Part shown: in pieces, positions 37,395-48,446 of the stretch
How positions within the stretch are numbered: the stretch's first letter is position 1
Layout of the letters: every line of letters begins with the position of its first letter
Assembly (NCBI RefSeq): GCF_005116715.1
Contig: NZ_SWCI01000004.1
Location: 62,001 to 126,000, forward strand
Reading direction: 5' to 3'
DNA from: Ferrimonas sediminicola
GTDB taxonomy: Bacteria > Pseudomonadota > Gammaproteobacteria > Enterobacterales > Shewanellaceae
Length of the DNA stretch: 64,000 nucleotides
Position numbers and translations under genes: made by a program
Notes under the pieces: generated by a model
What the model saw: only the letters and a program-made list of their open reading frames with translations
What the model was told of the DNA's origin: nothing
Database searches by the model: none

Positions 37395-37664
37395 TTAGCG
37401 ACGCAGGCCCAGCTTGGCGATCAGCTCAGCGTAGGAGGTGTGGTTCTTACGCTTCAGGTAGTCCAGCAGCTTACGACGCTGGGATACCATGCGCAGCAGA
37501 CCACGACGGCTGTGGTGATCGTGGATGTGCTTCTTGAAGTGACCTTGCAGATGGTTGATCTGGGCAGTCAGCAGAGCGACCTGTACCTCGGGAGAACCGG
37601 AATCGTTCTCGCCACGGCCAAACTCAGCCAGAATCTTTGCTTTCGCTTCAGTGCTTAGTGACAT
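37395..37664 (-). CDS. rpsO: 30S ribosomal protein S15
   Basis: S15 is a primary 16S rRNA-binding protein. Its 89 residues are identical in length to E. coli S15. LSTEAKAKI, the central [35 protein letters not shown] block and the end LIAKLGLRR are all present. Confidence 0.98.
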   Translation of the reverse strand: MSLSTEAKAKILAEFGRGENDSGSPEVQVALLTAQINHLQGHFKKHIHDHHSRRGLLRMVSQRRKLLDYLKRKNHTSYAELIAKLGLRR

Positions 37665-37752
37665 AATAATCTCCGAATTTACAAATAAGCTGGGCCGATC
37701 ACTAATTCAGCTCCAGCGGGACGGGCTATTCTAGCGGCTGTGTCCCCAGGAC

Positions 37753-38697
37753 TCAACCCTGGCTGACGTTGATCAGCCGTTTTGGGGCCACCAGGCCGTC
37801 GGCATCGATCTCGCCGACGCCGACAAACACCCGCTGACTGCCCACGGTCAGGCGCACCGCCCCCTCTTTGGGTGCCTTGGGCACCTGAACCGGCTGGCCC
37901 TGCATGATGTAGCTGGCCACCACCTCGTTCATGTTCACCTCGGGCAGGGTCATCACCGCAGTGTCCATAGGCAACAGCAGCGGATCCAGCAGCTCCTTGG
38001 GTTTGCGGCCCTGATCCAGCGCCTGCTGCAGCAGGTTTTCCAGCTGCTCCAGGCTAACCATCCGCTCGTGAGGGTAACCGGCCACCTGAGTGCGACGCAG
38101 CACGGTCACATGGGCACCGCAGCCCAGCAGCTCACCCATGTCATCGACGATGGTGCGGATGTAGGTGCCTTTGGACACGTGCAGCTCCATCTCCACCTCA
38201 TCGCCGTCGAAGCGGATCAACTCCGCCTCATAGACATGGATGGGCCGGGCCTCACGGGGCACCTCGATGCCCTGGCGGGCGTACTTGTACAGCGGTTCCC
38301 CCTGGTACTTCAGGGCGGAGTACATGCTGGGCACCTGCATCGACTCACCACGGAAGTGATCAATCGCCTTGTTGATCTCACCCAGGCTGATGTTGACCGG
38401 GCGCTCCTGCACCACTTCACCGTCGGCGTCCGAGGTGGTGGTGCGGATGCCCAGCTTGGCGACCACGCGGTAACGCTTGTCCGCCTCCAGCAGGTACTGA
38501 GAAAACTTGGTGGCTTCACCAAAGCACAGGGGCAGCATACCGGTCGCCAGGGGGTCGAGGGCACCGGTGTGCCCCGCCTTGGCGGCGTTGTAGATACGCT
38601 TGACCCGCTGCAGGGCATCGTTGGAGGTGATGCCCGCCGGCTTATCCAGCAGGACAATGCCGTCAACCAATCGGCCGCGGAAACGACGTCTGGCCAT
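37753..38697 (-). CDS. truB: tRNA pseudouridine-55 synthase
   Basis: TruB forms pseudouridine 55 in tRNA. It is 314 residues, with the catalytic aspartate at D48 in [12 protein letters not shown] as in E. coli, [10 protein letters not shown], and a C-terminal PUA-type region. Its ATG overlaps the rbfA stop by one base (TAATG), so translation is coupled. Confidence 0.97.
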   Translation of the reverse strand: MARRRFRGRLVDGIVLLDKPAGITSNDALQRVKRIYNAAKAGHTGALDPLATGMLPLCFGEATKFSQYLLEADKRYRVVAKLGIRTTTSDADGEVVQERPVNISLGEINKAIDHFRGESMQVPSMYSALKYQGEPLYKYARQGIEVPREARPIHVYEAELIRFDGDEVEMELHVSKGTYIRTIVDDMGELLGCGAHVTVLRRTQVAGYPHERMVSLEQLENLLQQALDQGRKPKELLDPLLLPMDTAVMTLPEVNMNEVVASYIMQGQPVQVPKAPKEGAVRLTVGSQRVFVGVGEIDADGLVAPKRLINVSQG

Positions 38698-39107
38698 TAC
38701 TTCTGATCCTCATCTGACTCTTGAGTGCCGTGCTTCTCGGCCTTGGCCACATCCTCGGCAACCGCCTTGTTCACCGCACTGGTCATGCGGATCCCCTCCA
38801 CCAGCGACTTGTCGTAGGTGAAGCGCAGCTCGGGGATGGCGCGCATGTTGCGCAGGTTCGAGGCCAGCAGCGAGCGGATGTAGGGCGCCAGCTCAAGCAG
38901 CGCCTCCATCTGACTCTTAACCTGCTCCGGCTCGTCATCCAGGAAGGTGACAAACACCTTGGCATAGTTGAGATCCCGGGATACCTCCACATCGTTGATG
39001 GTGGTCATCCCCAGACGGGGATCCCGGATCTCGCGCATCAGGATCATCGCCAGCTCTCGCTGGATCTGCTCGTTGACACGCCGGGTTCGACTGAATTCTC
39101 TCGCCAT
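38697..39107 (-). CDS. rbfA: Ribosome-binding factor A
   Basis: RbfA is a late-stage 30S maturation factor with a KH-like fold. It is 136 residues (E. coli 133), starting [20 protein letters not shown], with [20 protein letters not shown] typical of the family. The in-frame upstream extension to 39146 is not conserved in kind and was not used. Confidence 0.96.
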   Translation of the reverse strand: MAREFSRTRRVNEQIQRELAMILMREIRDPRLGMTTINDVEVSRDLNYAKVFVTFLDDEPEQVKSQMEALLELAPYIRSLLASNLRNMRAIPELRFTYDKSLVEGIRMTSAVNKAVAEDVAKAEKHGTQESDEDQK

Positions 39108-39151
39108 AACACCTAAGTCCGGGGAGGGTTGCCCCTCCCCGTTCATCTCGA

Positions 39152-41791
39152 TTACAGGGTACGCTTCACTTCGACGGTTTCGAAGACTTCGATCTGGTCG
39201 CCGACTCTCACGTCATTGTAGTTCTTCACGCCGATACCACACTCCATGCCGTTACGCACTTCGGCAACGTCATCCTTGAAGCGGCGCAGGGACTCCAGCT
39301 CACCTTCGTAGATAACCACGTTGTCACGCAGTACACGGATGGGGGCGGAGCGCTTGACGATCCCTTCGGTCACCATACAACCGGCCACCGCGCCGATCTT
39401 GGGCGACTTGAACACGTCACGCACTTCGGCCAGACCGATGATCTGCTGCTTGAACTCGGGGGCCAGCATGCCGCTCATGGCCGCCTTCACCTCGTCGATG
39501 AGGTCGTAGATCACGCTGTAGTAGCGCAGATCCAGGTTCTCGTTCTCCACGGTCCGACGGGCAACGGCATCGGCTCGGACGTTGAAGCCCACCATGATGG
39601 CGTTGGACGCCGCCGCCAGCGAGGCGTCGGTCTCGGTGATACCACCCACGCCACGACCGATGATGTTCACCTTCACCTCGTCGGTGGACAGCTTCATCAG
39701 GGAGTCGGCAATGGCCTCCAGGGAGCCCTGTACGTCGGCCTTCAGTACCACGTTCAGCTCGGACACGTCCCCTTCCTGCATGTTGGCGAACATGTTCTCC
39801 AGTTTCGCCTTCTGCTGACGGGCCAGTTTGACCTCGCGGAACTTGCCCTGACGGTGCAGCGCCACTTCCCGGGCCTTCTTCTCGTCGCGCACCACGGTGG
39901 CTTCGTCACCGGCAGCGGGTACCCCGGACAGACCGAGGATCTCGACGGGGATGGAGGGACCGGCGGACTTGATCTCTTTGCCGTTCTCATCGCGCATGGC
40001 ACGAACTCGGCCATACTCCAGGCCACACAGAACGATGTCGCCCTGGTTCAGCGTCCCCTCCTGTACCAGGACGGACGCGATAGGACCGCGGCCCTTATCC
40101 AGGCGGGACTCGATCACCACGCCGCGGGCCATGCCCTCTTCGCGTGCGGTCAGCTCCAGTACTTCGGACTGCAGCAGGATCCCCTCCAGCAGCTCGTCGA
40201 TGCCCATGCCGGACTTGGCGGAGACGTGCACAAACATGTGCTCACCACCCCAGTCCTCGGGAATCACTTCGTGCTGGGACAGCTCGTTCTTGACCCGATC
40301 AGGATCGGCGGCTTCCTTATCCATCTTGTTCACGGCAATCACCAGGGGCACACCGGCCGCCTTGGCGTGCTGAATCGCCTCGATGGTCTGAGGCATCACG
40401 CCGTCATCGGCCGCCACCACCAGCACCACCAGGTCGGTGGCTTGGGCACCACGGGCACGCATGGAGGTAAAGGCGGCGTGGCCTGGGGTATCCAGGAAGG
40501 TGATCATGCCGTTACCGGTCTCTACATGGTAGGCACCGATGTGCTGGGTAATACCACCGGCCTCGCCATCGGCCACCTTGGCGCGACGGATGTAGTCCAG
40601 CAGGGAGGTCTTACCGTGGTCAACGTGACCCATGATGGTCACGACGGGGGCGCGCGGTACGGCTTCCGCTTCGGTGTCGCGATCGGACAGTACGGAATCC
40701 TCCAGCTCGTTCTCGTTGCGAAGAATGACCTTGTGGCCCATCTCTTCACACACCAGCACGGCGGTCTCCTGATCGATCACCTGGTTGATGGTGGCCATGG
40801 CCCCCATCTTCATCATCACCTTGATCACCTCGGTGGCCTTCACCGCCATCTTGTTGGCCAGTTCACCGACGGTGATGGTTTCCCCCACCTCGACGTCACG
40901 GGTCACCTTCTCCACAGGCTTCTGGAAGCCTTGCTGAATGGAGGAGGGCTTGCCACGGCCACGGCCTCGGCCGCGCTGAGGCGTGCGGACGGCACGATCA
41001 TCGGCTTTCTTCTTCTTGCGACGACGGCCGCGCTCGGCCTGGGCGTCGGACGCGTCTTCGGCAGCACGGGCCGCGGTGGAAGTTGTCACGTGGTAGTCCG
41101 CCTGTTCGCGGGCCTTACGCTCCTTCTCCTCCTGCTCCCAGCGCTTGGCGTTCTCTTCCGCCAGACGCTTAGCTTCCTCGGCCTTGACGCGGGCTTCCTC
41201 TTCTGCCTTGCGGGCAGCTTCGGCTTCCTGGGCTGCCTTCAGTTTCTCCGCTTCCTGACGGGCGGTATCATCTTGGGCCTTGTCTTTCGCCATCAACTTC
41301 TCTTGCTCCTCGCGCTTGGCTTTCTCTGCTGCCTGACGCTTCGCCTTCTCCTCGGCGTCACGTTGGGCCTTCTCTTGTGCTTCGCGCTTGGCTATCTCTT
41401 CGGCTTCACGTTTGGCCCGCTCCTCCGCCTCAAGGCGTACCGCTTCTTCTGCGGCCTTACGGGCTTCCTCTTCCTGACGTTGCTGCTCTTCAATCGCGCT
41501 GCGCTTCACATAAGTGCGCTTCTTGCGCACCTCAACCTGTACATCCTTGGATTTACCACCGCCGGCATTGACACTCAGGGTAGAGCGTTTCTTGCGCTGC
41601 AGGGTCATGCGGGTCGGCTCCGTGCCGCCCCCGTGTTGGCCGGACAGGTGGGTCAGCAGGGTCTCTTTCTCCTGCTGGGTCACGCTGTCACTGGCACCTT
41701 TCTTGATGCCGGCTTCGGCAAACTGGGCAACCAGACGATCAACCGGCTTACCTACTTCTTTGGCGAGTTGTTCTACTGTCAAATCTGCCAT
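39152..41791 (-). CDS. infB: Translation initiation factor IF-2
   Basis: IF-2 is the GTPase that places initiator tRNA on the 30S subunit. It is 879 residues (E. coli 890). The long N-terminal region has a highly charged Lys/Glu/Ala repeat (about 95-230). The G domain has [23 protein letters not shown] and NKMDK, and domains II-IV follow. It lies between nusA and rbfA. Confidence 0.98.
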   Translation of the reverse strand: MADLTVEQLAKEVGKPVDRLVAQFAEAGIKKGASDSVTQQEKETLLTHLSGQHGGGTEPTRMTLQRKKRSTLSVNAGGGKSKDVQVEVRKKRTYVKRSAIEEQQRQEEEARKAAEEAVRLEAEERAKREAEEIAKREAQEKAQRDAEEKAKRQAAEKAKREEQEKLMAKDKAQDDTARQEAEKLKAAQEAEAARKAEEEARVKAEEAKRLAEENAKRWEQEEKERKAREQADYHVTTSTAARAAEDASDAQAERGRRRKKKKADDRAVRTPQRGRGRGRGKPSSIQQGFQKPVEKVTRDVEVGETITVGELANKMAVKATEVIKVMMKMGAMATINQVIDQETAVLVCEEMGHKVILRNENELEDSVLSDRDTEAEAVPRAPVVTIMGHVDHGKTSLLDYIRRAKVADGEAGGITQHIGAYHVETGNGMITFLDTPGHAAFTSMRARGAQATDLVVLVVAADDGVMPQTIEAIQHAKAAGVPLVIAVNKMDKEAADPDRVKNELSQHEVIPEDWGGEHMFVHVSAKSGMGIDELLEGILLQSEVLELTAREEGMARGVVIESRLDKGRGPIASVLVQEGTLNQGDIVLCGLEYGRVRAMRDENGKEIKSAGPSIPVEILGLSGVPAAGDEATVVRDEKKAREVALHRQGKFREVKLARQQKAKLENMFANMQEGDVSELNVVLKADVQGSLEAIADSLMKLSTDEVKVNIIGRGVGGITETDASLAAASNAIMVGFNVRADAVARRTVENENLDLRYYSVIYDLIDEVKAAMSGMLAPEFKQQIIGLAEVRDVFKSPKIGAVAGCMVTEGIVKRSAPIRVLRDNVVIYEGELESLRRFKDDVAEVRNGMECGIGVKNYNDVRVGDQIEVFETVEVKRTL

Positions 41792-41817
41792 ATTTCTTGA
41801 ATCCTCCGTTGATCGAC

Positions 41818-43320
41818 TCAGGCCTCGTCACTGAACCAGCAAATGTTGCGGGCGGCCATAATCAGTTCGCCGGCCTTCTCTTCGGTCAGCTCTTCAATTT
41901 CACTCAGGTCATCGACACCCTGCTCTGCCAGGTCTTCCAGGGTGATCACACCCTTGGAGGCCAGCACGAAGGCCAGGTGACGATCCAGACCCTCCAGACC
42001 CAACAGGTCTTCAGCAGGCTCGGCACCGTCCAGGGCTTCTTCGCTGACCAGGGCCTTGGTGGTCAGGGCAGCCTTGGCGCGCTCACGCAGCTCCTCGACC
42101 ATCTCCTCCTCCAGGCCCTCGATCTCCAGCAGCTCCTGAATTGGCACGTAAGCGATCTCTTCCAGGCTGGTGAAGCCTTCGTCAACCAGCACTTCGGCGA
42201 ACTCGTCGTCGATGTCCAGGCCGTCTACAAACAGGGTGATCAGACGATCAGACTCCTCCTGGTGCTTGGTGGCCATGTCGTCGGTGGTCATCACGTTCAG
42301 CTCCCAGCCGGTCAACTGGGACGCCAGGCGAACGTTCTGGCCGTTGCGACCGATGGCCTGAGCCAGGCTGTCCGGCTCCACGGCAATGTCCATGGAGTGG
42401 GCGTCTTCATCAACCACGATGGAACCCACATCCGCAGGGGCCATCGCCTTGATCACGTACTGGGCCACGTTGTCGTCCCACAGCACGATGTCGATGCGTT
42501 CGCCACCCAGTTCGCCGGAAACCGCCTGAACTCGGGCTCCGCGCATGCCCACACAGGCACCCACGGGGTCAATACGCTTATCGTTGCTCTTCACGGCGAT
42601 CTTGGCGCGGGAGCCTGGGTCACGGGCGGCGCCCATGATCTCAATCATCTCCTCGCCGATCTCCGGCACTTCGATGCGGAACAGTTCGATCAGCATCTCG
42701 GGCTTGGTGCGGCTGAGGAACAGCTGGGCACCGCGGGACTCGGGACGCACGGCGAACAGCAGGGCACGGACGCGGTCGCCGGGACGGAAGTTCTCCCGCG
42801 GCAGCATCTCCTCGCGATAGAGGATGGCGTCGGCGTTGTTGCCCAGGTCCAGGATGACGGAATCGCGGTTGACCTTCTTCACCACGCCAGTCACCAGCTG
42901 TCCCTCTTTGTCGCGGAACTGCTCGATGATCAGGCCACGCTCGGCTTCCCGAACCTTCTGCACGATCACCTGCTTGGCGGTCTGGGTGGTGATGCGGTCG
43001 AACTTCACGGACTCGATCTGCTCCTCCACGTAATCACCGGCTTCGATGCTGTCATCTTCGTACATGGCACGGGCCGCGGACAGGGAGATCTGCTTGGTCG
43101 GCTCCTCCATCTCGGCGTCGTCCTCCAGCACCAGCCAGCGGCGGAAGGTGTCGAACTCACCGGTCTTCTGATCGATCTCGACGCGAACCTCGATCTCGAT
43201 CTCATACTTCTTCTTGGTGGCAGTCGCCAGGGCCGTTTCCAGGGCCTCAAAAATCTTCTCACGCGGCAGTGCTTTTTCGTTAGATACCGCTTCGGCGACT
43301 AATAAAATCTCTTTGCTCAT
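41818..43320 (-). CDS. nusA: Transcription factor NusA
   Basis: NusA controls pausing, termination and antitermination. It is 500 residues (E. coli 495): an N-terminal RNA polymerase-binding domain (1-130), an S1 domain ([19 protein letters not shown]), two KH domains (including [15 protein letters not shown] and [16 protein letters not shown]), and acidic C-terminal repeats. In E. coli NusA represses its own operon through leader terminators; two such terminators precede rimP here. Confidence 0.98.
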   Translation of the reverse strand: MSKEILLVAEAVSNEKALPREKIFEALETALATATKKKYEIEIEVRVEIDQKTGEFDTFRRWLVLEDDAEMEEPTKQISLSAARAMYEDDSIEAGDYVEEQIESVKFDRITTQTAKQVIVQKVREAERGLIIEQFRDKEGQLVTGVVKKVNRDSVILDLGNNADAILYREEMLPRENFRPGDRVRALLFAVRPESRGAQLFLSRTKPEMLIELFRIEVPEIGEEMIEIMGAARDPGSRAKIAVKSNDKRIDPVGACVGMRGARVQAVSGELGGERIDIVLWDDNVAQYVIKAMAPADVGSIVVDEDAHSMDIAVEPDSLAQAIGRNGQNVRLASQLTGWELNVMTTDDMATKHQEESDRLITLFVDGLDIDDEFAEVLVDEGFTSLEEIAYVPIQELLEIEGLEEEMVEELRERAKAALTTKALVSEEALDGAEPAEDLLGLEGLDRHLAFVLASKGVITLEDLAEQGVDDLSEIEELTEEKAGELIMAARNICWFSDEA

Positions 43321-43348
43321 GGGTCAGCCTCGTTTCACCCTGAAACTA

Positions 43349-43804
43349 TCAGAATTTAGCTACCAGGTGGGCTTGGCGCACATTAGCTAAAGCCACTTCC
43401 TGATCCTTACCTTGCACTGACAGGGTGATCATCTCGCCGTCGACGGCCTTGATCTCGCCCTTCAGCTTGCGTTTTCCCTCCATCGGCATGTTGAGCAGGA
43501 GATTCACCTCCTCGCCGATGAAGCGTTGATAATGGGCCGGCGTAAACAGAGGACGCTCGATGCCGGGGGAGGAGACCTCCAGGTTGTACTCGGTGCTGAT
43601 GGGATCTTCCACATCCAGCACCGCGCCCACCTGGCGGCTCACCTCGGCACAGTCTTCCACTGTGATGCCGTTCTCGTGATCGATAAACACCCGAAGAGTG
43701 GAGTGCGAACCGGCACGAACATACTGAATTCCAACCAGTTCGTAGCCCAGGGCCACCACCGGTTCTTGCAACATTTCGGTTAAGCGTTGCTCTAACGTAG
43801 CCAT
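43349..43804 (-). CDS. rimP: Ribosome maturation factor RimP
   Basis: RimP assists 30S assembly. It is 151 residues (E. coli 150). The core [41 protein letters not shown] and [11 protein letters not shown] are present. A strong purine-rich ribosome binding site (GGGGGAGG) lies 5 bases upstream and directly after a terminator's T-run. It is the first gene of rimP-nusA-infB-rbfA-truB. Confidence 0.97.
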   Translation of the reverse strand: MATLEQRLTEMLQEPVVALGYELVGIQYVRAGSHSTLRVFIDHENGITVEDCAEVSRQVGAVLDVEDPISTEYNLEVSSPGIERPLFTPAHYQRFIGEEVNLLLNMPMEGKRKLKGEIKAVDGEMITLSVQGKDQEVALANVRQAHLVAKF

Positions 43805-43824
43805 TGCGCCTCCCCCTACAAACG

Positions 43825-43843
43825 AAAAAAGGGCTTAAAGCCC
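43825..43843 (-). terminator. Second leader terminator before rimP
   Basis: GGGCT-TTA-AGCCC is followed by six T on the minus strand, ending only 20 bases before the rimP ATG. The stem is short, so it may work as an attenuator rather than a full stop. Confidence 0.6.
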
Positions 43844-43941
43844 TGTTATCAAAATGACAATTACGATAAACACAATCAGATGGCCTGAAAATACAGCCCC
43901 ATGTGATTGCGCTATCGCCACCGTCACCGTGGTTCAGATAA

Positions 43942-43968
43942 CAAAAAGCCCCGAGCAAAACGGGGCTT
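43942..43968 (-). terminator. First leader terminator before rimP
   Basis: AAGCCCCG-N7-CGGGGCTT is followed by TTTT and T-rich sequence on the minus strand. It closes the structured leader RNA upstream. Confidence 0.85.
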
Positions 43969-44180
43969 AAAGTGCGCTGTACCCTGTTTAGGATGACCTG
44001 GTCATCGAACCGTTCCAGGGGAACAGCTCACCGCCTCCGTCGCGGCCTTCTCGGTAGTTCTACGTCACCCTTGGGTGACCACGGAGATCTGCGGCTTGTC
44101 CTCAGCGCCGGACAAGACTGCGGGATAACCCTCAACAGTTTAGTCCAAAGCCACCTCCGGTGGAGGGGTCAAACCAGCGG
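43969..44180 (-). ncRNA. Structured leader RNA of the rimP operon
   Basis: About 210 gene-free bases run from a good promoter to an intrinsic terminator. They are full of perfect hairpins: CTTGTCC / GGACAAG (44095-44116), GTCACCC / GGGTGAC (44064-44079), GTTCC / GGAAC (44012-44024), GATGACC / GGTCATC (43992-44006), and a CTCCGT / ACGGAG stem enclosing several. No reading frame with a ribosome binding site is visible. Enterobacteria carry tRNA-fMet (metY) at this spot; no tRNA is found here. It could be a rimP-leader-type attenuator or an independent small RNA. Confidence 0.6.
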
Positions 44181-44185
44181 CCTAG

Positions 44186-44214
44186 ATTATACTGATGCCA
44201 CCTTGACCACGCAA
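44186..44214 (-). promoter_or_regulatory. Promoter of the rimP leader
   Basis: TTGCGT-N17-TATAAT on the minus strand has a perfect -10 and optimal spacing. Transcription would start near 44179. Confidence 0.7.
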
Positions 44215-44239
44215 GGGCATCACCAAGCCTAAGAAAAGA

Positions 44240-44265
44240 AAAAGGCCGATTTTTCAATCGACCTT
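44240..44265 (-). terminator. Terminator after tRNA-Leu
   Basis: AAGGTCGATT / AATCGGCCTT (one G-U pair, 4-base loop) is followed by TTTCTTTTCTT on the minus strand. It separates the secG-tRNA transcript from the rimP operon. Confidence 0.88.
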
Positions 44266-44272
44266 TTCAGTA

Positions 44273-44358
44273 TGGTGCCGAGAGCGGGACTTGAACCCGC
44301 ACGTCCATAGGACACTACCCCCTCAAGATAGCGTGTCTACCAATTCCACCACCTCGGC
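44273..44358 (-). tRNA. tRNA-Leu (anticodon GAG)
   Basis: The gene is 86 bases including an encoded CCA. Acceptor GCCGAGG pairs with CTCGGC at the 3' side. The anticodon loop TTGAGGG gives GAG. There is a long class II variable arm and a GGTTCAAGTC T-arm. It sits directly downstream of secG, where E. coli has leuU (also GAG). Confidence 0.97.
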
Positions 44359-44366
44359 GTATTCTG

Positions 44367-44669
44367 TTACTGCGGCAGGTTGTCCTGTACCGGCTGCTCC
44401 ACCTCGATGGTCTCGAAGTCGCTGGTTACCTTGCCCTTATGGGAGGACATGTTACCAAGAGTCAGGCTCAATACAAAGAACAGCACGGCACAGATTGCGG
44501 TGGCACGGGTCAGGAAATTGCCTGAACCTGTGGACCCGAACAGGGTACCGCTGGCACCGGCACCGAACGAGGCACCCATGTCTGCACCCTTACCTTGCTG
44601 AATCAGCACCAGGCCGATAATGGCCGCGGCGACCAGCAGGTAAGCTACCATCAAAACCGTAAAAAGCAT
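44367..44669 (-). CDS. secG: Protein translocase subunit SecG
   Basis: SecG is an inner-membrane component of SecYEG. It is 100 residues (E. coli 110) with two membrane segments (about 4-24 and 53-73) and the conserved loop IQQGKGADMGASFGAGAS. It starts 5 bases after the tpiA stop, so it is co-transcribed with tpiA and the tRNA. Confidence 0.95.
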   Translation of the reverse strand: MLFTVLMVAYLLVAAAIIGLVLIQQGKGADMGASFGAGASGTLFGSTGSGNFLTRATAICAVLFFVLSLTLGNMSSHKGKVTSDFETIEVEQPVQDNLPQ

Positions 44670-44674
44670 CTTGC

Positions 44675-45457
44675 TTATTCCGCGTTCATTGCGATGCTGC
44701 ACACTGCCAGGAACTCGCTGGCATTGAGGCTGACACCGCCAATTAATCCACCGTCCACATCGGGCTGAGAGAAGAGGTCTGCTGCATTGCTCGGCTTGAC
44801 ACTGCCGCCGTACAGGATTCGAATCTTCTCGCCGATAAAGGGCGACACGTCAGACAACCTGTGCCTGATAAAAGCATGCACCTCTTGGGCCTGCTCAGGG
44901 GTGGCGCTCTTGCCAGTGCCTACCGCCCAAAGGGGTTCGTAGGCAATAATGGCATTATCGAAGGCCAAGGTCCCGACTTTTTCGATCACCGCGTCCAATT
45001 CTCCGGCGATAACCTCAAAGGTTCGGCTCGCTTCGCGGGCCGCCAGGGACTCCCCGACACACAGAATGGGGGTCAATCCCATCTTCTGTGCTGTGGCGAA
45101 TTTCTCTGCCACGACATCACTGGTCTCGCCGTACATCCGTCGGCGTTCGGAGTGACCAATGATCACGTATTTGCATCCGAACTCGCGCAACATGGAGGCG
45201 GAAACCTCACCAGTGTATGCGCCAAATTCGTGGTGACTGACGTTCTGCGCTCCGAGGCGAACCAGTCGGCCGTCCAGACTCTGCTTGGACTCCTCCAGCA
45301 GACGACTGGCGCTCTCCAGGAACACGGTCGGCGGACAAATCAGCACTTCAGCGGAATCATCCTTCAACTTGGCAAACTTTTTAACGAGCTCTTCAGCAAG
45401 CTGACGGGAGCCGTTCATCTTCCAGTTGCCGGCGACCATAGGGCGTCTTAGTGCCAT
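44675..45457 (-). CDS. tpiA: Triosephosphate isomerase
   Basis: TpiA interconverts dihydroxyacetone phosphate and glyceraldehyde-3-phosphate; DeoC product also enters here. It is a 260-residue TIM barrel. Catalytic Lys is in GNWKMN (K13), His in IIGHSERR and Glu in AYEPLWAVGTGK. The phosphate loop is GGSVKPSNA. Here it lies between folP and secG. Confidence 0.97.
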   Translation of the reverse strand: MALRRPMVAGNWKMNGSRQLAEELVKKFAKLKDDSAEVLICPPTVFLESASRLLEESKQSLDGRLVRLGAQNVSHHEFGAYTGEVSASMLREFGCKYVIIGHSERRRMYGETSDVVAEKFATAQKMGLTPILCVGESLAAREASRTFEVIAGELDAVIEKVGTLAFDNAIIAYEPLWAVGTGKSATPEQAQEVHAFIRHRLSDVSPFIGEKIRILYGGSVKPSNAADLFSQPDVDGGLIGGVSLNASEFLAVCSIAMNAE

Positions 45458-45483
45458 ACTTCTCTCCTGTGAAAGCGGGCGAG

Positions 45484-45512
45484 ATAATAACGAACCCCTA
45501 TTTAAGTTACAA
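45484..45512 (-). promoter_or_regulatory. tpiA promoter
   Basis: TTGTAA-N17-TATTAT on the minus strand ends 26 bases before the start codon. It would drive tpiA-secG-tRNA-Leu independently of folP. Confidence 0.65.
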
Positions 45513-45559
45513 GTCCCCGCCCGTTAAAAACCACCTTAAGCGGCTTAACTGCTTCTATT

Positions 45560-46396
45560 TTACCCGTCTTGCCACTTTTGTGTCTCTGCCAGTACCTTAA
45601 GAACGTCGACCGTCTCACGGACGTCGTGCACACGCAACACCGACGCACCGCCCTGGGCACACAACAGCGCTCCGGCAAGGCTGGCAGGCAGGCGCTGATC
45701 CACCGCCCTCCCCAGCAGTTGGCCAAACATGCTTTTTCGGCTGAGGCCGGTAAGCAGGGGAAGGCCGAAATGGCGAAACCGGTCCAGGCGGGCCAGCAGT
45801 TGGTAGTTGTGCTCCAAAGTCTTACCGAATCCAAAGCCGGGATCCAGCAGTAGACGCTCCCTGACCATCCCCGCATCGACGCAGGCCTGAATGCGCGCCT
45901 CGAAGACGCGGCTGACTTCGGCCAGCAGATCCTCATAGACCGGCTGCTGCTGCATGGTCCTGGGCTGCCCCTGCATATGCATCAGGCAAACCGGAACCTG
46001 CAAGTCCACCGCCGCCGCCAGTGCTCCGGGCTCCTCCAGGGCACGGACATCGTTGATCAGCCCGGCACCGGACGCCACCGCCTCACGCATCACCTGGGCC
46101 TTGCTGGTGTCCACGGAGATCACCACATCCAGTTCGGAGCTGATCGCCTCCACCACCGGCACCACCCGATTGAGCTCCTCCTCCAGGGTCACCTCAGGCG
46201 CACCGGGCCGGGTGGACTCCCCCCCGATATCCAGGATAGCGGCACCGTCATTGACCATCTGCCGCGCCTGCGCCAGGGCGGCATCGAGGCGGCGGAAACG
46301 GCCCCCATCGGAGAAGGAGTCCGGCGTCACATTGATGATCCCCATCACCTGGGGCCGGGACAGGTCCAGCGTTCTGCCGGCACATTCGAGTTTCAT
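45560..46396 (-). CDS. folP: Dihydropteroate synthase
   Basis: FolP joins p-aminobenzoate to the pterin diphosphate in folate synthesis and is the sulfonamide target. It is 278 residues. The signatures INVTPDSFSDGG and DIGGESTRPGA are present, with DPGFGFGKT later. AAGGAG 9 bases upstream fixes ATG 46396. It follows ftsH after a strong terminator. glmM, which normally comes next, is absent. Confidence 0.96.
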   Translation of the reverse strand: MKLECAGRTLDLSRPQVMGIINVTPDSFSDGGRFRRLDAALAQARQMVNDGAAILDIGGESTRPGAPEVTLEEELNRVVPVVEAISSELDVVISVDTSKAQVMREAVASGAGLINDVRALEEPGALAAAVDLQVPVCLMHMQGQPRTMQQQPVYEDLLAEVSRVFEARIQACVDAGMVRERLLLDPGFGFGKTLEHNYQLLARLDRFRHFGLPLLTGLSRKSMFGQLLGRAVDQRLPASLAGALLCAQGGASVLRVHDVRETVDVLKVLAETQKWQDG

Positions 46397-46414
46397 CAGG
46401 CTTGCTCCTTCCAT

Positions 46415-46443
46415 AAAAAAAAAGTCCCGCCGGGGGCGGGACT
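46415..46443 (-). terminator. Terminator between ftsH and folP
   Basis: AGTCCCGCC-GGG-GGCGGGACT is followed by nine T on the minus strand. Its T-run ends a few bases before the folP ribosome binding site, so folP depends on read-through or an unseen promoter. Confidence 0.9.
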
Positions 46444-46463
46444 TGAAAGTGTATCAGATTCTT

Positions 46464-48395
46464 TTACTTGGCGGGGGCACCGGCACCGTCGATGTCGGTA
46501 TCCTTGTCATCACCCGCTTTGGGTTCGGGCTCCACCTTGCTGCCACCGGTGGGCTTGTCGCCGGAATCACCACTGGTCCAGTCCGCCGGCTCGCGCACGT
46601 CGCGTCGTGCCATCAGATCGTCGATCTGCTTGGCGTCGATGGTCTCGTACTTCATCAGCGCATCGGTCATGGAGTGGAGAATATCCATGTTGTCCTCCAG
46701 GATGCTCAGTGAACGCCGGTAGTTGCGATCGATGATGTCCTTGATCTCCTCGTCGATCATCTTGGCGGTCTCATCGGACATGTGACTGGCCTTGGCCATG
46801 GAGCGGCCCAGGAACACCTCGCCATCCTCCTCCGCGTAGTTCATCGGCCCCATGCGGGTGGAGAGCCCCCACTGGGTCACCATCTTACGGGCGATCTCGG
46901 TGGCACGCTCGATGTCGTTGCTGGCACCTGTGGTCACCCTGTCGGCACCGTAGATGATCTCTTCGGCGATGCGGCCGCCATAGAGGCTGGAGATCATCGA
47001 CTCCAGATGCTGCTTAGAGTGGCTCCAGCGATCCTGTTCTGGCAGGTACATGGTCACCCCCAGGGCGCGGCCACGGGGGATGATGGAGACCTTATAGACC
47101 GGATCGTGCTCGGGCACCATGCGGCCGACGATGGCATGCCCCGCCTCGTGGTAGGCGGTCATCTTCTTCTCCTCCTCGGTCATCACCATGGAGCGGCGCT
47201 CGGCCCCCATCATGATCTTGTCCTTGGCCTTCTCAAACTCCTCCATGGAGACCAGCCGGCGGTTGCCACGGGCGGCAAACAGGGCCGCCTCGTTCACCAG
47301 GTTGGCCAGATCGGCCCCGGAGAAGCCGGGAGTACCACGGGCGATCAGGTCGGCCTTCACATCCTCGGCCAGGGGCACCTTGCGCATGTGCACCTTGAGG
47401 ATCTGTTCACGACCCCGGACATCGGGCAGGCCAACGGTCACCTGACGGTCGAAACGACCGGGGCGCAGCAGAGCCGGGTCCAGCACGTCGGGACGGTTGG
47501 TGGCGGCGATCACGATGATCCCCTCGTTACCCTCGAAACCATCCATCTCAACCAGCATCTGGTTCAGGGTCTGCTCACGCTCATCGTGACCACCACCCAG
47601 ACCGGCACCACGCTGGCGGCCCACGGCATCGATCTCATCGATGAAGATGATGCAGGGGGCGGACTTCTTGGCCTGGTCGAACATGTCGCGAACCCGGGAG
47701 GCACCCACACCCACGAACATCTCAACGAAATCGGAACCGGAAATGGTGAAGAACGGCACCTTGGCCTCACCGGCAATGGCCTTGGCCAGCAGGGTCTTAC
47801 CCGTACCCGGAGGACCGACCATCAGCACCCCGGTGGGGATTTTGCCGCCCAGCTTCTGGAACTTGGTGGGGTCACGCAGGTAATCCACCAGTTCGGCGAC
47901 CTCCTCCTTGGCCTCGTCGCAGCCGGCGACATCGGCAAAAGTGGTCTTGATCTGGTCTTCACCCATCAGGCGCGCCTTGCTCTTGCCGAAGGACATGGCG
48001 CCTTTGCCACCGCCCCCCTGCATCTGGCGCATAAAGAAGATCCACACGCCCACCAGCAGCAGCATGGGGAACCAGGAGATGAAGATCTGCGCCAGCACGC
48101 TGGGCTGCTCAGGGGGAAGTCGGCTGATCTCCACCTTGTTCTGAATCAGATCGTCGATCAGCTTGTCGTCGTAGGCCGGCATGTAGGTGATGAACTGATC
48201 ACCATTACGGGTCTTGCCGGTAATGGTGACGCCATCCTCCTGGAACTCCACCGCAGGCACCTGGCCGTTGCTGTAGGCCTCAACGAAGGCGGTATAACTG
48301 ATGGCGTTGCCGGTGCTGCTGGCAGGGTTGTATCCCTTAAACACCGACATCAGCACGACAGCGATAACCAGCCATAAAATCAGATTTTTCGCCAT
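46464..48395 (-). CDS. ftsH: ATP-dependent zinc metalloprotease FtsH
   Basis: FtsH is a membrane-anchored AAA+ protease for quality control and regulation (LpxC and sigma-32 in E. coli). It is 643 residues with membrane segments at about 4-24 and 97-117, Walker [12 protein letters not shown] region RPGRFDRQV, and zinc site HEAGH. The start [19 protein letters not shown] equals the E. coli N-terminus; an in-frame TTG three codons upstream is less likely. It lies 51 bases after rlmE. Confidence 0.98.
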   Translation of the reverse strand: MAKNLILWLVIAVVLMSVFKGYNPASSTGNAISYTAFVEAYSNGQVPAVEFQEDGVTITGKTRNGDQFITYMPAYDDKLIDDLIQNKVEISRLPPEQPSVLAQIFISWFPMLLLVGVWIFFMRQMQGGGGKGAMSFGKSKARLMGEDQIKTTFADVAGCDEAKEEVAELVDYLRDPTKFQKLGGKIPTGVLMVGPPGTGKTLLAKAIAGEAKVPFFTISGSDFVEMFVGVGASRVRDMFDQAKKSAPCIIFIDEIDAVGRQRGAGLGGGHDEREQTLNQMLVEMDGFEGNEGIIVIAATNRPDVLDPALLRPGRFDRQVTVGLPDVRGREQILKVHMRKVPLAEDVKADLIARGTPGFSGADLANLVNEAALFAARGNRRLVSMEEFEKAKDKIMMGAERRSMVMTEEEKKMTAYHEAGHAIVGRMVPEHDPVYKVSIIPRGRALGVTMYLPEQDRWSHSKQHLESMISSLYGGRIAEEIIYGADRVTTGASNDIERATEIARKMVTQWGLSTRMGPMNYAEEDGEVFLGRSMAKASHMSDETAKMIDEEIKDIIDRNYRRSLSILEDNMDILHSMTDALMKYETIDAKQIDDLMARRDVREPADWTSGDSGDKPTGGSKVEPEPKAGDDKDTDIDGAGAPAK

Positions 48396-48446
48396 GTCAC
48401 TCAAGGTAGAGAACCTCGCAAATTCCTTGGTTTATTCTTAGCAAGC

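Noticed and set aside
43969..44180. tRNA-fMet (metY) expected upstream of rimP
   Set aside because: No acceptor stem, CAT anticodon loop or GGTTCRA T-arm can be drawn in this stretch on either strand.
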